A stretch of 64,000 bases of DNA from an uncultured Parabacteroides sp. (GCA_944325345.1 CALUZV010000007.1:62001-126000); one strand, 5' to 3'; counted from the stretch's first letter, positions 46,557 to 56,525 are shown. Numbers and translations are program-made. The notes: a model not told the origin generated them from the letters alone.

Positions 46557-48350
46557 TCAGTCGCCTGCGAACGTCTCGACGAGCACCTCGCGGTAGGCGT
46601 TGAATATCTTTGATTTGGACATGAAGCCGAGATAGTGCCCGGCGCTATCGACGACAGGCAAGTTCCACGCCTTCGTGTCGTCGAAAACTTTCATCACTTG
46701 GTCCATGGGCATATCCACGTATAGCTTTGCGGGCGGCGAAACCATGAACTTCGAGACCCGGAACCTTTCGTACAACTCCGGCCGGAACATGATGTTGCGT
46801 ATGTTATCTAAAAGGACGATTCCCAACAACACGCCACGCTGATCCAGGACAGGGAAGACGTTCCGAGAGCTTTTGGAGATCACTTTTACCATTTCGCCGA
46901 GCGTCATTTCGGGCCGGACAGGGAGGAAGTCCCTTTCGATCGTCGATTCGCTGGACATGAGCGTCAACACTGCCCGGTCTTTGTGGTGCGTCAATAACTC
47001 GCCCTTCTGCGCGAGGCGCATCGCATAGATACTATGGGGCTCGAAGGCTGTGATTGTGGCAAAAGAGCAAATCGATACTATCATGAGGGGGAGAAACAGG
47101 TCATAACCGCCCGTTAATTCGGCAATGAGGAAGACACCCGTCAGAGGCGCATGCATCACACCGGACATGACGCCCGCCATGCCCAGAAGCGCGAAGTTTT
47201 TTTCGGGCAAGTACATCGTCAACTCCCAATAATTCGATGCATGAGCGAATATGAAGCCGGCGATACACCCTAAATAGAGGCTCGGAGCGAAGATACCGCC
47301 GCACCCGCCCCCGGCGTTCGTCGCAGACGATGCAAAAACCTTCGTCAAAAGGATAAAAACAAGGAACACGATGATGCCCCAGTAGTACTCGTGGGCAAAG
47401 TAGAACGCACTATTGTCCATGAGGTCTGCAAAGTCCCCATTGAGGAGCGAAGTTATCGTGTCGTAGCCCTCGCCATACAAAGGCGGGCATAGGAAAATCA
47501 AGATGCTCAGCGTCGAGCCACCGACCACGAACTTTTTCCATGCGCTGCCGAGGCGCCGGTATGCGTTTTCAATTGAATTCATCATTTTGGTGAAGTACAG
47601 AGATACTAAACCGCAAAACACTCCCAATAAGATGACGTACGGAATACGTCCGATGATAAAATCTTCGGTCATGGTGAAGTGGAACATGGCCTCCGAACCG
47701 GTACAGACATAAGAAACAGTGGCGGCAGTAACCGATGTAATCAGAAGAGGTAGTACTGAAGCCATGGTTAAGTCCAATAAAAGAACTTCGATGACGAAAA
47801 CGAGGCCTGCAATTGGTGCTTTGAAGATGCCGGCGATAGCTCCCGCGGCTCCACATCCCAAAAGTATCATGAGGGTGCGTTGTTCGAGCCTGAAGAGTCG
47901 TCCCAGATTGCTGCCGATGGCCGCTCCCGTCAATACAATCGGTGCTTCGGCTCCTACGGAACCCCCAAATCCGATCGTCAAGCCACTAGCAACGATTGAA
48001 GTCCATGTGTTGTGAGGCTTGATGCGGCATTTGCGTTGCGAAATTGCGTACAAGATCTTCGTAACCCCATGTCCGATGTCGTCTTTTACTATGAAGCGGA
48101 CGAACAAGCCACTAACGAAGATGCCCAAGACGGGGTAGAGGAGGAACAAGTAGTTAACTTCATCCGCAGCGAAGTTGACGCTGAGCAACGACTGGATAAA
48201 GTGGATCAAATTTTTCAAGATGACAGCTGCGAGAGCCGTAAAAATTCCGATCAGAAAGCTGATGAAAAGGACAAAGTTCTTTTCTTTGATCGTTTTTTGC
48301 CTCCAGACGAGGAAGCGGTAGAATAAATCATTGATTTTTGTCGTTTGCAT
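46557..48350 (-). CDS. ClC-family chloride channel/antiporter with CBS pair
   Basis: The 597-residue protein has the ClC fold. The gating glutamate lies in GGSVGAEAPIVLTG, GIFKAPIAG follows, and the second selectivity region reads GGCGGIFAPSLYLG. Two CBS domains occupy about residues 460-590 and may bind adenine nucleotides. It probably exchanges Cl- for H+. It starts 1 nt after the stop of the sugar transferase gene, so the two are tightly coupled. Confidence 0.93.
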   Translation of the reverse strand: MQTTKINDLFYRFLVWRQKTIKEKNFVLFISFLIGIFTALAAVILKNLIHFIQSLLSVNFAADEVNYLFLLYPVLGIFVSGLFVRFIVKDDIGHGVTKILYAISQRKCRIKPHNTWTSIVASGLTIGFGGSVGAEAPIVLTGAAIGSNLGRLFRLEQRTLMILLGCGAAGAIAGIFKAPIAGLVFVIEVLLLDLTMASVLPLLITSVTAATVSYVCTGSEAMFHFTMTEDFIIGRIPYVILLGVFCGLVSLYFTKMMNSIENAYRRLGSAWKKFVVGGSTLSILIFLCPPLYGEGYDTITSLLNGDFADLMDNSAFYFAHEYYWGIIVFLVFILLTKVFASSATNAGGGCGGIFAPSLYLGCIAGFIFAHASNYWELTMYLPEKNFALLGMAGVMSGVMHAPLTGVFLIAELTGGYDLFLPLMIVSICSFATITAFEPHSIYAMRLAQKGELLTHHKDRAVLTLMSSESTIERDFLPVRPEMTLGEMVKVISKSSRNVFPVLDQRGVLLGIVLLDNIRNIMFRPELYERFRVSKFMVSPPAKLYVDMPMDQVMKVFDDTKAWNLPVVDSAGHYLGFMSKSKIFNAYREVLVETFAGD

Positions 48351-48351
48351 A

Positions 48352-49752
48352 TTAAATACCTTTGCCTGTAAAGACTGTTTGAATAGTATAAAAGAGGATA
48401 GTGATGTCCAACGCGAGCGACATGTTCTCGTAGTAGAGGATGTCGTATTTGAGGCGCTCGGTCATCTGTTCGACGTCCGACGCGTAGCCATATTTTACCA
48501 TTCCCAGGGACGTGATGCCCGGCCTTACGTTATGGAGGAGGTAATAATAGGGCGCGCGCTCGACGATCTTGTTAATGTAGAACATTCTTTCGGGCCTGGG
48601 GCCCACCAGAGACATGTCGCCGCGCAACACATTCCAGAATTGGGGCAACTCGTCGATTCTGTACTTGCGCATCGTGTGCCCGAAGGGGGTGATGCGGGGA
48701 TCGTCCTCCTTCGAGAGGGAGGGGCCGGCGTGCTCCGCGTCGATGTACATCGTTCGGAACTTGTAGATCAGGAACGGACGGCCTCTGTAGCCGATTCTTT
48801 CCTGCTTGAAGAAGACCGGGCCGTCGGAATCGCGCTTCACTCGCCAGGCGGCGTAGAGCAGGAGGGGAGAAAGCGCTGCGAGAGCCAGGATGGAGAGCAG
48901 CTTGTCCATAAGCCATTTGATATTTCGTTCCGCCTCACTGAGATTGTTGTCGGTAACGTCCAACAGAGGGCTGCCGTGGATAGTCCGGAGGTGTCCGCGC
49001 GCCAGCGGATGGGACTCGGAGAGGAGCACCTTGACGGGAATCTTGAAGACGTAGAGGCTGTAGAGCTTTTTGACCCATTGCGGGTCTGCGGAGGCAGCTG
49101 AGACGATGACAAGCTCGTCGATACGGAGAGCGGGGATAAGGCGTTGGAGGTCCGACCAGCCGCCCACGACGGACGAAGGCTCGACGGCGGGCTGCAAGTC
49201 ATCATCGTCGCGGATGAAACCCCGGACGGCGTAGCCCTGGCGGGTCAATTCGGCTGCGAGAGACTGCGCGCGCGCGCACGTACCTATAATTAATACGTTC
49301 AGAGCATACTTGCCGGAGCGAATCTTGCGGATGCAGTCTTGCGTCAGGCACGCGCGCCCGGCGTAACAGAGGAAAAACTGCAACAGGAACAAGACGGAGA
49401 AGAGACGGTAGTAAACTTCGTAGGACGAAGGCAAGTCGTTCAGGACCATGCCGAAGAAAAGAATCGTTACACCCAAGATGACGGTGGTGAACGTATTGAA
49501 AAACTCGCCCAGACGGGATTTGCCGTAAGGCTTGTTATAAAAACCGGACAACCAAAACAAGAAGAGCCAGAACAGCGGGACGAAAACTTGCCCCAGAAGG
49601 ATGGTGGAGCTGCACAAGTAACTGCCGAGCGACGAATAACCGTGGAAGACGGCCTGCACCTCGAAACGGAGGATGTTGAAGAGGACCCACGCGAGCGACG
49701 AGGCCAGGAAATCGGAGAGGAGATACTTCGCTCGTTGCCAAGTAAGCGTCAT
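48352..49752 (-). CDS. Polyprenyl glycosylphosphotransferase (initiating sugar transferase)
   Basis: The 466-residue protein has several N-terminal membrane helices, a CoA-binding-like middle domain (NVLIIGTCARAQSLAAEL) and the C-terminal bacterial sugar transferase domain with PVFFKQERIGYRGRPFLIYK, FRTM, and DELPQFWNVLRGDMSLVG followed by PRPE. It moves a sugar-1-phosphate to undecaprenyl phosphate to begin exopolysaccharide or O-glycan synthesis. No other polysaccharide genes are nearby. It follows the Sua5-type gene by 6 nt. Confidence 0.92.
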   Translation of the reverse strand: MTLTWQRAKYLLSDFLASSLAWVLFNILRFEVQAVFHGYSSLGSYLCSSTILLGQVFVPLFWLFLFWLSGFYNKPYGKSRLGEFFNTFTTVILGVTILFFGMVLNDLPSSYEVYYRLFSVLFLLQFFLCYAGRACLTQDCIRKIRSGKYALNVLIIGTCARAQSLAAELTRQGYAVRGFIRDDDDLQPAVEPSSVVGGWSDLQRLIPALRIDELVIVSAASADPQWVKKLYSLYVFKIPVKVLLSESHPLARGHLRTIHGSPLLDVTDNNLSEAERNIKWLMDKLLSILALAALSPLLLYAAWRVKRDSDGPVFFKQERIGYRGRPFLIYKFRTMYIDAEHAGPSLSKEDDPRITPFGHTMRKYRIDELPQFWNVLRGDMSLVGPRPERMFYINKIVERAPYYYLLHNVRPGITSLGMVKYGYASDVEQMTERLKYDILYYENMSLALDITILFYTIQTVFTGKGI

Positions 49753-49758
49753 CGTCGT

Positions 49759-50322
49759 TCAGCGTATGATTTTGACCAAACCGCCGGCCCCCAACTTGAG
49801 AATGTGAGAAGGCGCAGCCTTAGAAGTATCCTCCTGCCTGAAGCGGACGATGTAATCGACGCCGCGGCGGATCTCCTCCGAAATTTCCGAGAAGTTGGCG
49901 GGCGACGGCATACCGCTGATGTTCGCAGAAGTGGAGACGATGGGCTTGCGGAAATGCTCGCAGAGCGATTTTGAGAACTCCTCCTTGGTGATACGGATGC
50001 CGATGCTGCCGTCTGAGGATATGAGGTTCGACGCGAGGTTTCTGCCTTGCGAATAGATGATGGTGAGAGGCTCCAAGCTCATTTCGATCAAGTCCCAAGC
50101 GATGTCGGGGACCTCCGAGACATAAAAATCGAGCTTCGAAGGGCTGTCGAGGAGGACCAGGAGGGCTTTGTTGTCTGCACGTTGCTTCAAGTCGAAGACC
50201 TTCTGGACGGCCTGAGGGTTGGTAGCATCACAACCGATGCCCCAGATGGTGTCTGTAGGGTAAAGGATAAGACCACCGGCTTGCATGACGTCGCATGCTT
50301 TTTTTATATCGTCATTCATCAT
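49759..50322 (-). CDS. L-threonylcarbamoyladenylate synthase (Sua5/YrdC family)
   Basis: The 187-residue protein has the YrdC fold: GGLILYPTDTIWGIGCDATN, KQRADNKALLVLL, and GSIGIRITKE with PIVSTSANISGMPSP. It makes the threonylcarbamoyl-AMP used for t6A37 in tRNA. It lacks the extra C-terminal Sua5 domain. The start at 50322 follows the -7 element TATTTTTG (50353-50360, minus strand); the frame upstream is not used. It heads an operon with the sugar transferase and ClC genes. Confidence 0.92.
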   Translation of the reverse strand: MMNDDIKKACDVMQAGGLILYPTDTIWGIGCDATNPQAVQKVFDLKQRADNKALLVLLDSPSKLDFYVSEVPDIAWDLIEMSLEPLTIIYSQGRNLASNLISSDGSIGIRITKEEFSKSLCEHFRKPIVSTSANISGMPSPANFSEISEEIRRGVDYIVRFRQEDTSKAAPSHILKLGAGGLVKIIR

Positions 50323-50352
50323 GGTGAAAAATGCTTTTGTTTTACGAATGGG

Positions 50353-50360
50353 CAAAAATA
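50353..50360 (-). promoter_or_regulatory. -7 promoter element for the Sua5-type gene
   Basis: Minus-strand TATTTTTG matches TAnnTTTG, 31 nt before the ATG. Confidence 0.6.
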
Positions 50361-50417
50361 AACAAACTTCTCTTAATTATGAATTTTTAGATGGAGAAAT
50401 AGCAATCTGTTTTTTTG

Positions 50418-50425
50418 TATCTTTG
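50418..50425 (+). promoter_or_regulatory. -7 promoter element for uvrD/pcrA
   Basis: TATCTTTG, a perfect match, 25 nt before the ATG at 50450. Confidence 0.7.
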
Positions 50426-50449
50426 CCCGCTGAATATTTTTCGCACATC

Positions 50450-52735
50450 ATGACAGACTTCTTGGAACAACTCAACGACAGCCAGCGCGAGGCAGTAACC
50501 TACTGCGAGGGACCGGCCTTGGTTATCGCTGGCGCAGGTTCGGGGAAAACCCGCGTCTTGACCTACAAAATCGCGTATCTCCTGAAACAAGGCTACAAAC
50601 CGTGGACTATCTTGGCGCTGACGTTCACCAACAAGGCGGCGCGGGAGATGAAGGAGCGCATTGCTACGATTACGGGCGGAGCCATTGCCGACCAGCTCTG
50701 GATGGGGACGTTTCACTCGATTTTCGCCCGTATCCTCCGCATCGAGGCTGAACGCATCGGTTTCTCGTCGAACTTCACGATCTATGATGCCGCCGATTCC
50801 AAAAACCTCCTGAAAGCAATCATCAAGGAGATGCAGCTCGACGACAAGACCTACCGTCCGGGCATGGTGCAGAGCCGAATCTCCAACGCGAAGAACGCGC
50901 TCATCACCTGCAAGGCTTACGAGCAAAACAAGGAGCTGGTGGAGGGCGATATCCATGCCAAGATCCCCTTGCTCCGGGACATTTACACGCGCTACCAGAA
51001 CCGCTGCCTGCAGGCGGGGGCCATGGACTTCGACGATTTGCTCCTCCAGACAAACATCCTCTTCCGCGACCATCCCGACGTGCTGGCGAAATATAGCCAA
51101 CGCTTCCAATATGTCCTGGTGGACGAGTATCAGGATACGAACTTCGCCCAGCATCTGATTATCAAGAAACTTTGCGAGGCGAGCCGCCGTATCTGCGTCG
51201 TGGGCGACGATGCGCAGAGTATCTACTCGTTCCGGGGGGCGAACATCGACAATATCTTGCAATTCCGCAACCAGTATCCGGGCTGTCGCATCTTCAAGCT
51301 CGAGCAAAACTACCGCTCCACGCAGAACATCGTAAATGCGGCGAACAGTCTGATAAATAAGAATAAGGAACAGATTCCGAAGACCATCTATTCCGAGAAG
51401 GAGGTGGGCAGCAAGCTCCGCGTCTTGTCGCTCTACTCCGATTACGAGGAAGCATACGCCGTCGCCTCGTCCGTCGGTAGGATGTCGGCGGCGAAGGGCT
51501 ACCGCTTTTCCGACTTCGCCATCCTCTACCGCACCAATGCCCAGTCGCGCCTCCTCGAGGAAGCCTTCCGCAAGCGGGCTATACCTTATAAAATATATGG
51601 CGGCCTGTCCTTCTACCAGCGCAAGGAAATCAAAGACATCATCGCCTACTTCCGGCTGATTGTGAACCCGCACGACGAGGAGGCCTTCAAGCGTGTGATC
51701 AATTACCCGGCGCGAGGGATTGGCGAGACTACCGTCAATAAACTGATTGCCGCCGCCGTGATTGCCGACACAAGCCTCTGGAACGTACTGGCTTCCCCGG
51801 CGGAATATGCCGTTCCGGTCAATGCGGGAACACTAAAGAAACTTTCGGCCTTCCGTGCCCTGATGGAGCCTTTCATCGCCCAGCGGGATACGCTCGATGC
51901 CGACGAACTGGCTACTTTGGTCGTCAAAGAAAGCGGCCTGCTCCAGCTTTTAGCACAAGACCGCTCGACCGAGGGCATCAGCAAGTATGAGAACCTTCAG
52001 GAATTGCTGAAAGGTATCGTCGAGTTCTGCCAACTCCATCGTGAAGAAGGTTCGGAGCAAGTCCGCCTCGTCGATTTCCTTTCTGAAGTCTCGCTTCTTA
52101 CGGATCAGGACGATACGCGTGAAGAATCGACCGACAAAGTTACCCTGATGACCGTCCACGCCGCCAAGGGACTGGAATTTCGGAATGTCTTTGTCGTTGG
52201 TTTGGAAGAAGATCTCTTCCCATCCCCGATGGCGAAGGACAATCTGCGTGCCATTGAGGAGGAACGGCGACTTTTTTATGTCGCCATCACCCGCGCCGAG
52301 GAAAACTGCACGTTGAGCTACGCCAAGAGCCGTTTCCGCAACGGGCAGACCCAGATGTGCTCGCCCAGCCGCTTCTTGCGCGACATCGACCTCCGCTATT
52401 TGGATGTGGACGGTCTCACGACAGCATCAACTTCTGAAACCCAGATTCGCAGACCCATAGATACGCCGCGCCCGGCCTTCCGCTCGCCTTTGCAGCAAAC
52501 TCCGCCGCCTACTTTTAAGCGGGTGGAAACGCCAAGACCGACTCCGGCAGCCGCAAGTTCGCCATCGACCGGTCCTTTGCAGACAGGAATGCGTGTCAGC
52601 CACGAGCGTTTCGGCGAAGGTGTCGTTCTCGCGATTGAGGATACGGGGAATAATGCCAAAGCGACAGTTGCCTTCGACAATTTTGGGACGAAGCAGCTGC
52701 TTCTGAAGTTTGCGAAGCTGAAAATAGTAGAATAA
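50450..52735 (+). CDS. UvrD/PcrA-type 3'-5' DNA helicase
   Basis: The 761-residue superfamily-1A helicase has the Q-motif start LNDSQREAVTYCEGPALVIA, Walker A GAGSGKT (28-34), LVDEYQDTN (motif II), GDDAQSIYSFRGA (III), and LMTVHAAKGLEFRNVFVVGL with FYVAITRAEENCTLSYAKSR. The C-terminal Tudor-like domain (GMRVSHERFGEGVVLAIED) that binds RNA polymerase in PcrA is present. It acts in repair and replication. The start at 50450 follows the promoter; the earlier ATG lies within the divergent Sua5-type gene. Confidence 0.95.
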   Translation: MTDFLEQLNDSQREAVTYCEGPALVIAGAGSGKTRVLTYKIAYLLKQGYKPWTILALTFTNKAAREMKERIATITGGAIADQLWMGTFHSIFARILRIEAERIGFSSNFTIYDAADSKNLLKAIIKEMQLDDKTYRPGMVQSRISNAKNALITCKAYEQNKELVEGDIHAKIPLLRDIYTRYQNRCLQAGAMDFDDLLLQTNILFRDHPDVLAKYSQRFQYVLVDEYQDTNFAQHLIIKKLCEASRRICVVGDDAQSIYSFRGANIDNILQFRNQYPGCRIFKLEQNYRSTQNIVNAANSLINKNKEQIPKTIYSEKEVGSKLRVLSLYSDYEEAYAVASSVGRMSAAKGYRFSDFAILYRTNAQSRLLEEAFRKRAIPYKIYGGLSFYQRKEIKDIIAYFRLIVNPHDEEAFKRVINYPARGIGETTVNKLIAAAVIADTSLWNVLASPAEYAVPVNAGTLKKLSAFRALMEPFIAQRDTLDADELATLVVKESGLLQLLAQDRSTEGISKYENLQELLKGIVEFCQLHREEGSEQVRLVDFLSEVSLLTDQDDTREESTDKVTLMTVHAAKGLEFRNVFVVGLEEDLFPSPMAKDNLRAIEEERRLFYVAITRAEENCTLSYAKSRFRNGQTQMCSPSRFLRDIDLRYLDVDGLTTASTSETQIRRPIDTPRPAFRSPLQQTPPPTFKRVETPRPTPAAASSPSTGPLQTGMRVSHERFGEGVVLAIEDTGNNAKATVAFDNFGTKQLLLKFAKLKIVE

Positions 52736-52780
52736 GGCTGGGATTAGCGACTTTTTGGCGTGAAAGTCATCCTGTAGCTA

Positions 52781-53007
52781 TGAAAAATACCACTTTCACA
52801 CGAACAAGTGGTATTTTTCATACCAAATTTATCACTTTGACGTGTAAAAGTGGTAAATTTAATATGAAAAATACATTTTGTAACGATACAAGTGGTAATT
52901 TTCATACCAAATTTACCACTTTGACTTATGAAAGTGGTAAATTTAATATGAAAAATATACTTTGTAACGATACAAGTGGTAATTTTCGTATGAAATTTAC
53001 CACTTGT
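52781..53007. repeat. Palindrome array 7 (exact 21-bp alternating palindromes), ten centres
   Basis: Ten palindrome centres follow at exactly 21 bp: 52800.5, 821.5, 842.5, 863.5, 884.5, 905.5, 926.5, 947.5, 968.5 and 52989.5. The strongest combine AAATTTACCACTTT with AAAGTGGTAAATTT (centred 52926.5) and TACCACTT with AAGTGGTA (centred 52800.5). Short ones read TTTAATATGAAA (52863.5, 52947.5). It begins 46 nt after the uvrD stop. A/T-rich compared with its surroundings. Confidence 0.95.
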
Positions 53008-53109
53008 AAGCGTCGAAGTACAAAATATAGGTCTTGGTTTGATGCTTCCTCGTCCGGGAGTGATGCCGGATTCTCCCAAATCAGAATTTCTTTTCCTCAT
53101 TTTTTGTCG

Positions 53110-53117
53110 TACATTTG
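53110..53117 (+). promoter_or_regulatory. -7 promoter element for the Dna2-like gene
   Basis: TACATTTG matches TAnnTTTG, 19 nt before the ATG at 53136. Confidence 0.65.
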
Positions 53118-53135
53118 CCCCTAAAATACATCCCC

Positions 53136-56100
53136 ATGTTATTCCAGGAAATATTACAGCTATTGGACGACCGCCTCGCCTCGCTGTCCGAAAAATACAA
53201 CCGGCTTTATGCCTTGTTTATCCGGATGTTGGAGGAACAGACCCTGCACACGGGCATCAGCTTCTCCGGACCCTTCCCCCGCATGACGTATGTCTGCAAG
53301 GACCACGACTTTTCGGAAACCGAGCTTTACCGCCTGAACCGCTTCCGCGTGCACTGCCTCGAAGCGATGCGCAACCACGAGTCGCCGGAGTACCGCGTCT
53401 TCCTCTACGACGTGAAGGCGTTGGCGCAGTCGGCGGCGCACATCTACGGCGAGCCGGTGCCTGACGAATTGGCAGCGAAGCTCCCGCATCGGGATGCACC
53501 GGTGGAATTTCAGTCGGCGTTCACGGGCGCAAGGCGGAATCTGCGGCTCGTCGTCGATTCGTGGGACGAACAAATGATACAGGGATATGTAGAAGGAGAG
53601 GAGGCAGTGCTCGTCCGGGTGGATTATCATGCGCAGGCCGTGGACGAAGACCTCTGCTATATCCGCAAACTGCTGGAGGCGGGGACGCAACTCTTCCTCC
53701 TGGACGTGAAGACGACACCCGACAGCGTGCTCCAGCCCAAGCAGATTATCTATGAACCAGATTATCTGGTCGATATATCCTCCATCGCCGCTTGCTGGAA
53801 GGAATACGGCCACCAGCCCTACAACAACCTCCTGCGCAAGCTGATGCCGGCGGCGAACACGCCCGCGATACAGCTGGGAAACCTCGCCGGGCAGTTCCTG
53901 GACGAAGCCATCAACAATCGGAGCGGGAAACCTATCAACTACAACGACTCCATCAAGCATTTTTTCAACCATTCGGCGTTGGAGCTGATTACCTGCGGCG
54001 ACCTCCAGGACTTCCACCACGAGGCGCGGCAGCAGTTGCAGAACATCGAGCGTTTCGTGGGCGAGGTCTTTGCCGGCGTGCACCATATCAAGCCCGAGGA
54101 GCTGATACTCGAGCCGTCGTTCATCTGCGAGGAGCTGGGGTTGCAGGGGCGCGTGGACTTGTTGCAAAACGACTACCGCGTGCTGATGGAGCAGAAGTCC
54201 GGGAAGCGAGCCTTTGGCTCGAACAACCACAAGGAGGAGCACTACATACAGATGTTGCTCTACCGCCTCCTATTGCTCTACAACTTTGGGATAGAGGGGA
54301 AAGACGCGGAGCAGTATCTCTTGTACTCGCGCTTCTCGGATGGTCTCTTGCTCGAGAGCGCCTTCAATCCGCTCCTGATGCGCGAGGTCTTGAAGCTCCG
54401 GAACCAGATGGTGAAGTGCGACCTGCTCTACGCCGAGGGGAAGGTGCGCCCCATCCTGGAGCAACTCACTCCTGCGCATCTCAACACTATGCAGCGCACA
54501 GACGTTCTGTGGCAAAAATACCAAGAGCCGCAACTGAAAGACCTGCTGCAAATCTTCAAGGGCGCGAGCGAGTTGGAGAAAGCCTACTTCGCCCGCTTCT
54601 TTACCTTCGTCGCCAAAGAACATCTGCTGGCGAAGACGGGAAATTCCAGTCGGACACACGGCTTCTCGGGCGTGTGGCGTTGTGAAGTTGCCGAGAAACA
54701 GCTGCTGGGGGATATTCTTTTGGGAATGGAACTGGCTGAGAAGGAAGAATCAACGATAGGAGGGGGCTTCGACATCATCACCCTCGCCATCCCGCCGCAG
54801 GGCGAAGACTTCCTCCCGAATTTCCGGGCGGGCGACATCGTTATCCTCTATGCCTACGAGCCGGGGACGCAGCCGCAGGCGAACAAAGCGAAAATCCTGC
54901 GCGGGAGCATCAGCGAGATACTGCCGGAGAAGGTAACCCTCCAGTTGCGTTTCCCGCAGCGGAACACGTGTATCTTCCCGGAAGACAAAGTCTGGGCGCT
55001 CGAGCACGATTTTGTGGAATCCTCTTACGCCGCGCTCTACCGCGGACTCTATGCCTTCCTCTCGGCGCGCGAGGAGCGGCGGAACCTCTTGCTCAACGTG
55101 CGGAAGCCGAGCCGCAATCCCCAGCGGAGGCTGAACGGCAGCTACGACGAAGGCGCGGTCCCGCTCAGTCCCTTCCTCCTGAAGGCCAAGCAAGCCGACG
55201 ACTACTTCCTGTTGGTCGGTCCGCCGGGGACGGGCAAGACCTCCTACGCATTAGTGGCGATGGTGAAGGAAGCGCTGACGGAAGAAGGGACCTCCATCCT
55301 CCTGATGGCCTACACGAATCGGGCGGTGGACGAGATTTGCGAGAAGATGCAGAAGCATGGGATTGCGTTTATCCGCATCGGGTCTCGGCTTTCGTGTGAT
55401 GCACGTTTCCATGACAAGCTGTTGGGAGAGAAAGTGCGAACTTGCGCCAATGCAACGGCCATCCGGCGGATGATTGCGGAGACGCGGGTGTTCGTAGGGA
55501 CGACGACGGCGGTCGCCTCGAAACTTCACCTCTTTACGCTGAAACATTTTGAGCTGGCTATCATCGACGAAGCCTCGCAAATCCTGGAGCCGCATCTGCT
55601 GGGCATACTTTCCGCGCAACACGGAGGGCGGAATGCCATTGACAAGTTTATTCTCATCGGCGACCATAAGCAGTTGCCGGCTGTCGTGCAACAACCCGAG
55701 GAATCTTCCAAGGTTACAGAGCCTTTGCTCCGGGAAATCGGACTGCAGGATTGCCGCCATTCCCTCTTCGAGCGTCTCATCCGCCTGCAAAAGAAGAACG
55801 GGACGGAGGATTTTGTTTACCAGCTCTCGCGGCAGGGGCGGATGCATCCCGAGGTGGCAGATTTTGCTAACCGGGCTTTCTATGGGGCGACGTTGCTCCC
55901 TATCCCCGTGCCCCATCAACTACAATCGCTTGCATCCTCCGAGAAAGAGGGAAAGAACGGACTGGAACGGCTGGTGGCAGAGAGGCGCGTCGCCTTCATT
56001 GTCTCGCCGGGGGATTTCCGGACGACCATCTCCGAGAAAGTGAATGTCGATGAAGCCCGCCGGGTGGCAGCCCTCCTCCGCGTAGTCTATGAGCAAGCGG

Positions 56101-56525
56101 AAGGACGGGAAAAAGGTTCGTTCCATCCTTACCGGACAGTCGGTGTCATCGTCCCTTACCGAAACCAAATCGCGATGATACGCAAAGAAATAGCTCGCCT
56201 CGGAATCCCGGAGCTGCTCGCGATATCCATCGATACCGTCGAGCGTTACCAAGGGAGCGAGCGCGACTGCATCATCTACAGTTTCACCATCCAACGCCCT
56301 TACCAGCTGGACTTTTTGACCAGCAATACCTTCGAGGAAGACGGAGCGACCATCGACCGCAAGCTCAACGTCGCCTTGACTCGTGCCCGCGAGCAGATGT
56401 TCCTTATTGGAAACCCGGGATTGCTCGGGATGAACCCAGTTTTCCAACAGATGATGGACGAAGTGAAGCGGATAGGGGCTTGGGTCGATGTCGAAGTGGA
56501 AAAGTTTGAAAGAGGGGAGTTTTGA
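53136..56525 (+). CDS. Dna2-like fused nuclease-helicase
   Basis: The 1129-residue protein joins an N-terminal part of unknown function, a PD-(D/E)xK nuclease (D341, E352, K354 in the segment GLQGRVDLLQ...LMEQKSGK) and a C-terminal superfamily-1B helicase with Walker A GPPGTGKT (695-702), IIDEASQ, GDHKQLPAVV, YQLSRQGRMHPEVADF and VERYQGSERD. This order is that of eukaryotic Dna2, which trims 5' flaps and resects DNA ends. I see no four-cysteine iron-sulfur pattern around the nuclease. Such proteins occur widely in Bacteroidales; their exact role is not established. Confidence 0.88.
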   Translation: MLFQEILQLLDDRLASLSEKYNRLYALFIRMLEEQTLHTGISFSGPFPRMTYVCKDHDFSETELYRLNRFRVHCLEAMRNHESPEYRVFLYDVKALAQSAAHIYGEPVPDELAAKLPHRDAPVEFQSAFTGARRNLRLVVDSWDEQMIQGYVEGEEAVLVRVDYHAQAVDEDLCYIRKLLEAGTQLFLLDVKTTPDSVLQPKQIIYEPDYLVDISSIAACWKEYGHQPYNNLLRKLMPAANTPAIQLGNLAGQFLDEAINNRSGKPINYNDSIKHFFNHSALELITCGDLQDFHHEARQQLQNIERFVGEVFAGVHHIKPEELILEPSFICEELGLQGRVDLLQNDYRVLMEQKSGKRAFGSNNHKEEHYIQMLLYRLLLLYNFGIEGKDAEQYLLYSRFSDGLLLESAFNPLLMREVLKLRNQMVKCDLLYAEGKVRPILEQLTPAHLNTMQRTDVLWQKYQEPQLKDLLQIFKGASELEKAYFARFFTFVAKEHLLAKTGNSSRTHGFSGVWRCEVAEKQLLGDILLGMELAEKEESTIGGGFDIITLAIPPQGEDFLPNFRAGDIVILYAYEPGTQPQANKAKILRGSISEILPEKVTLQLRFPQRNTCIFPEDKVWALEHDFVESSYAALYRGLYAFLSAREERRNLLLNVRKPSRNPQRRLNGSYDEGAVPLSPFLLKAKQADDYFLLVGPPGTGKTSYALVAMVKEALTEEGTSILLMAYTNRAVDEICEKMQKHGIAFIRIGSRLSCDARFHDKLLGEKVRTCANATAIRRMIAETRVFVGTTTAVASKLHLFTLKHFELAIIDEASQILEPHLLGILSAQHGGRNAIDKFILIGDHKQLPAVVQQPEESSKVTEPLLREIGLQDCRHSLFERLIRLQKKNGTEDFVYQLSRQGRMHPEVADFANRAFYGATLLPIPVPHQLQSLASSEKEGKNGLERLVAERRVAFIVSPGDFRTTISEKVNVDEARRVAALLRVVYEQAEGREKGSFHPYRTVGVIVPYRNQIAMIRKEIARLGIPELLAISIDTVERYQGSERDCIIYSFTIQRPYQLDFLTSNTFEEDGATIDRKLNVALTRAREQMFLIGNPGLLGMNPVFQQMMDEVKRIGAWVDVEVEKFERGEF

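Larger units (their letters stand above)
52736..53135 (+). other. 400-bp gene-free region
   Basis: Contains palindrome array 7 and, at 53110-53117, the -7 element TACATTTG of the Dna2-like gene. Open frames of about 115 codons on both strands repeat a 14-residue unit and are a by-product of the 42-bp period. Confidence 0.65.

Noticed and set aside
53136..56525. Defence island (nuclease-helicase plus toxin-antitoxin pair and PIN-PhoH)
   Set aside because: The neighbours are core genes (uvrD, CDF transporter) and no integrase, methylase or phage remnant is visible. The evidence for a dedicated island is too weak.
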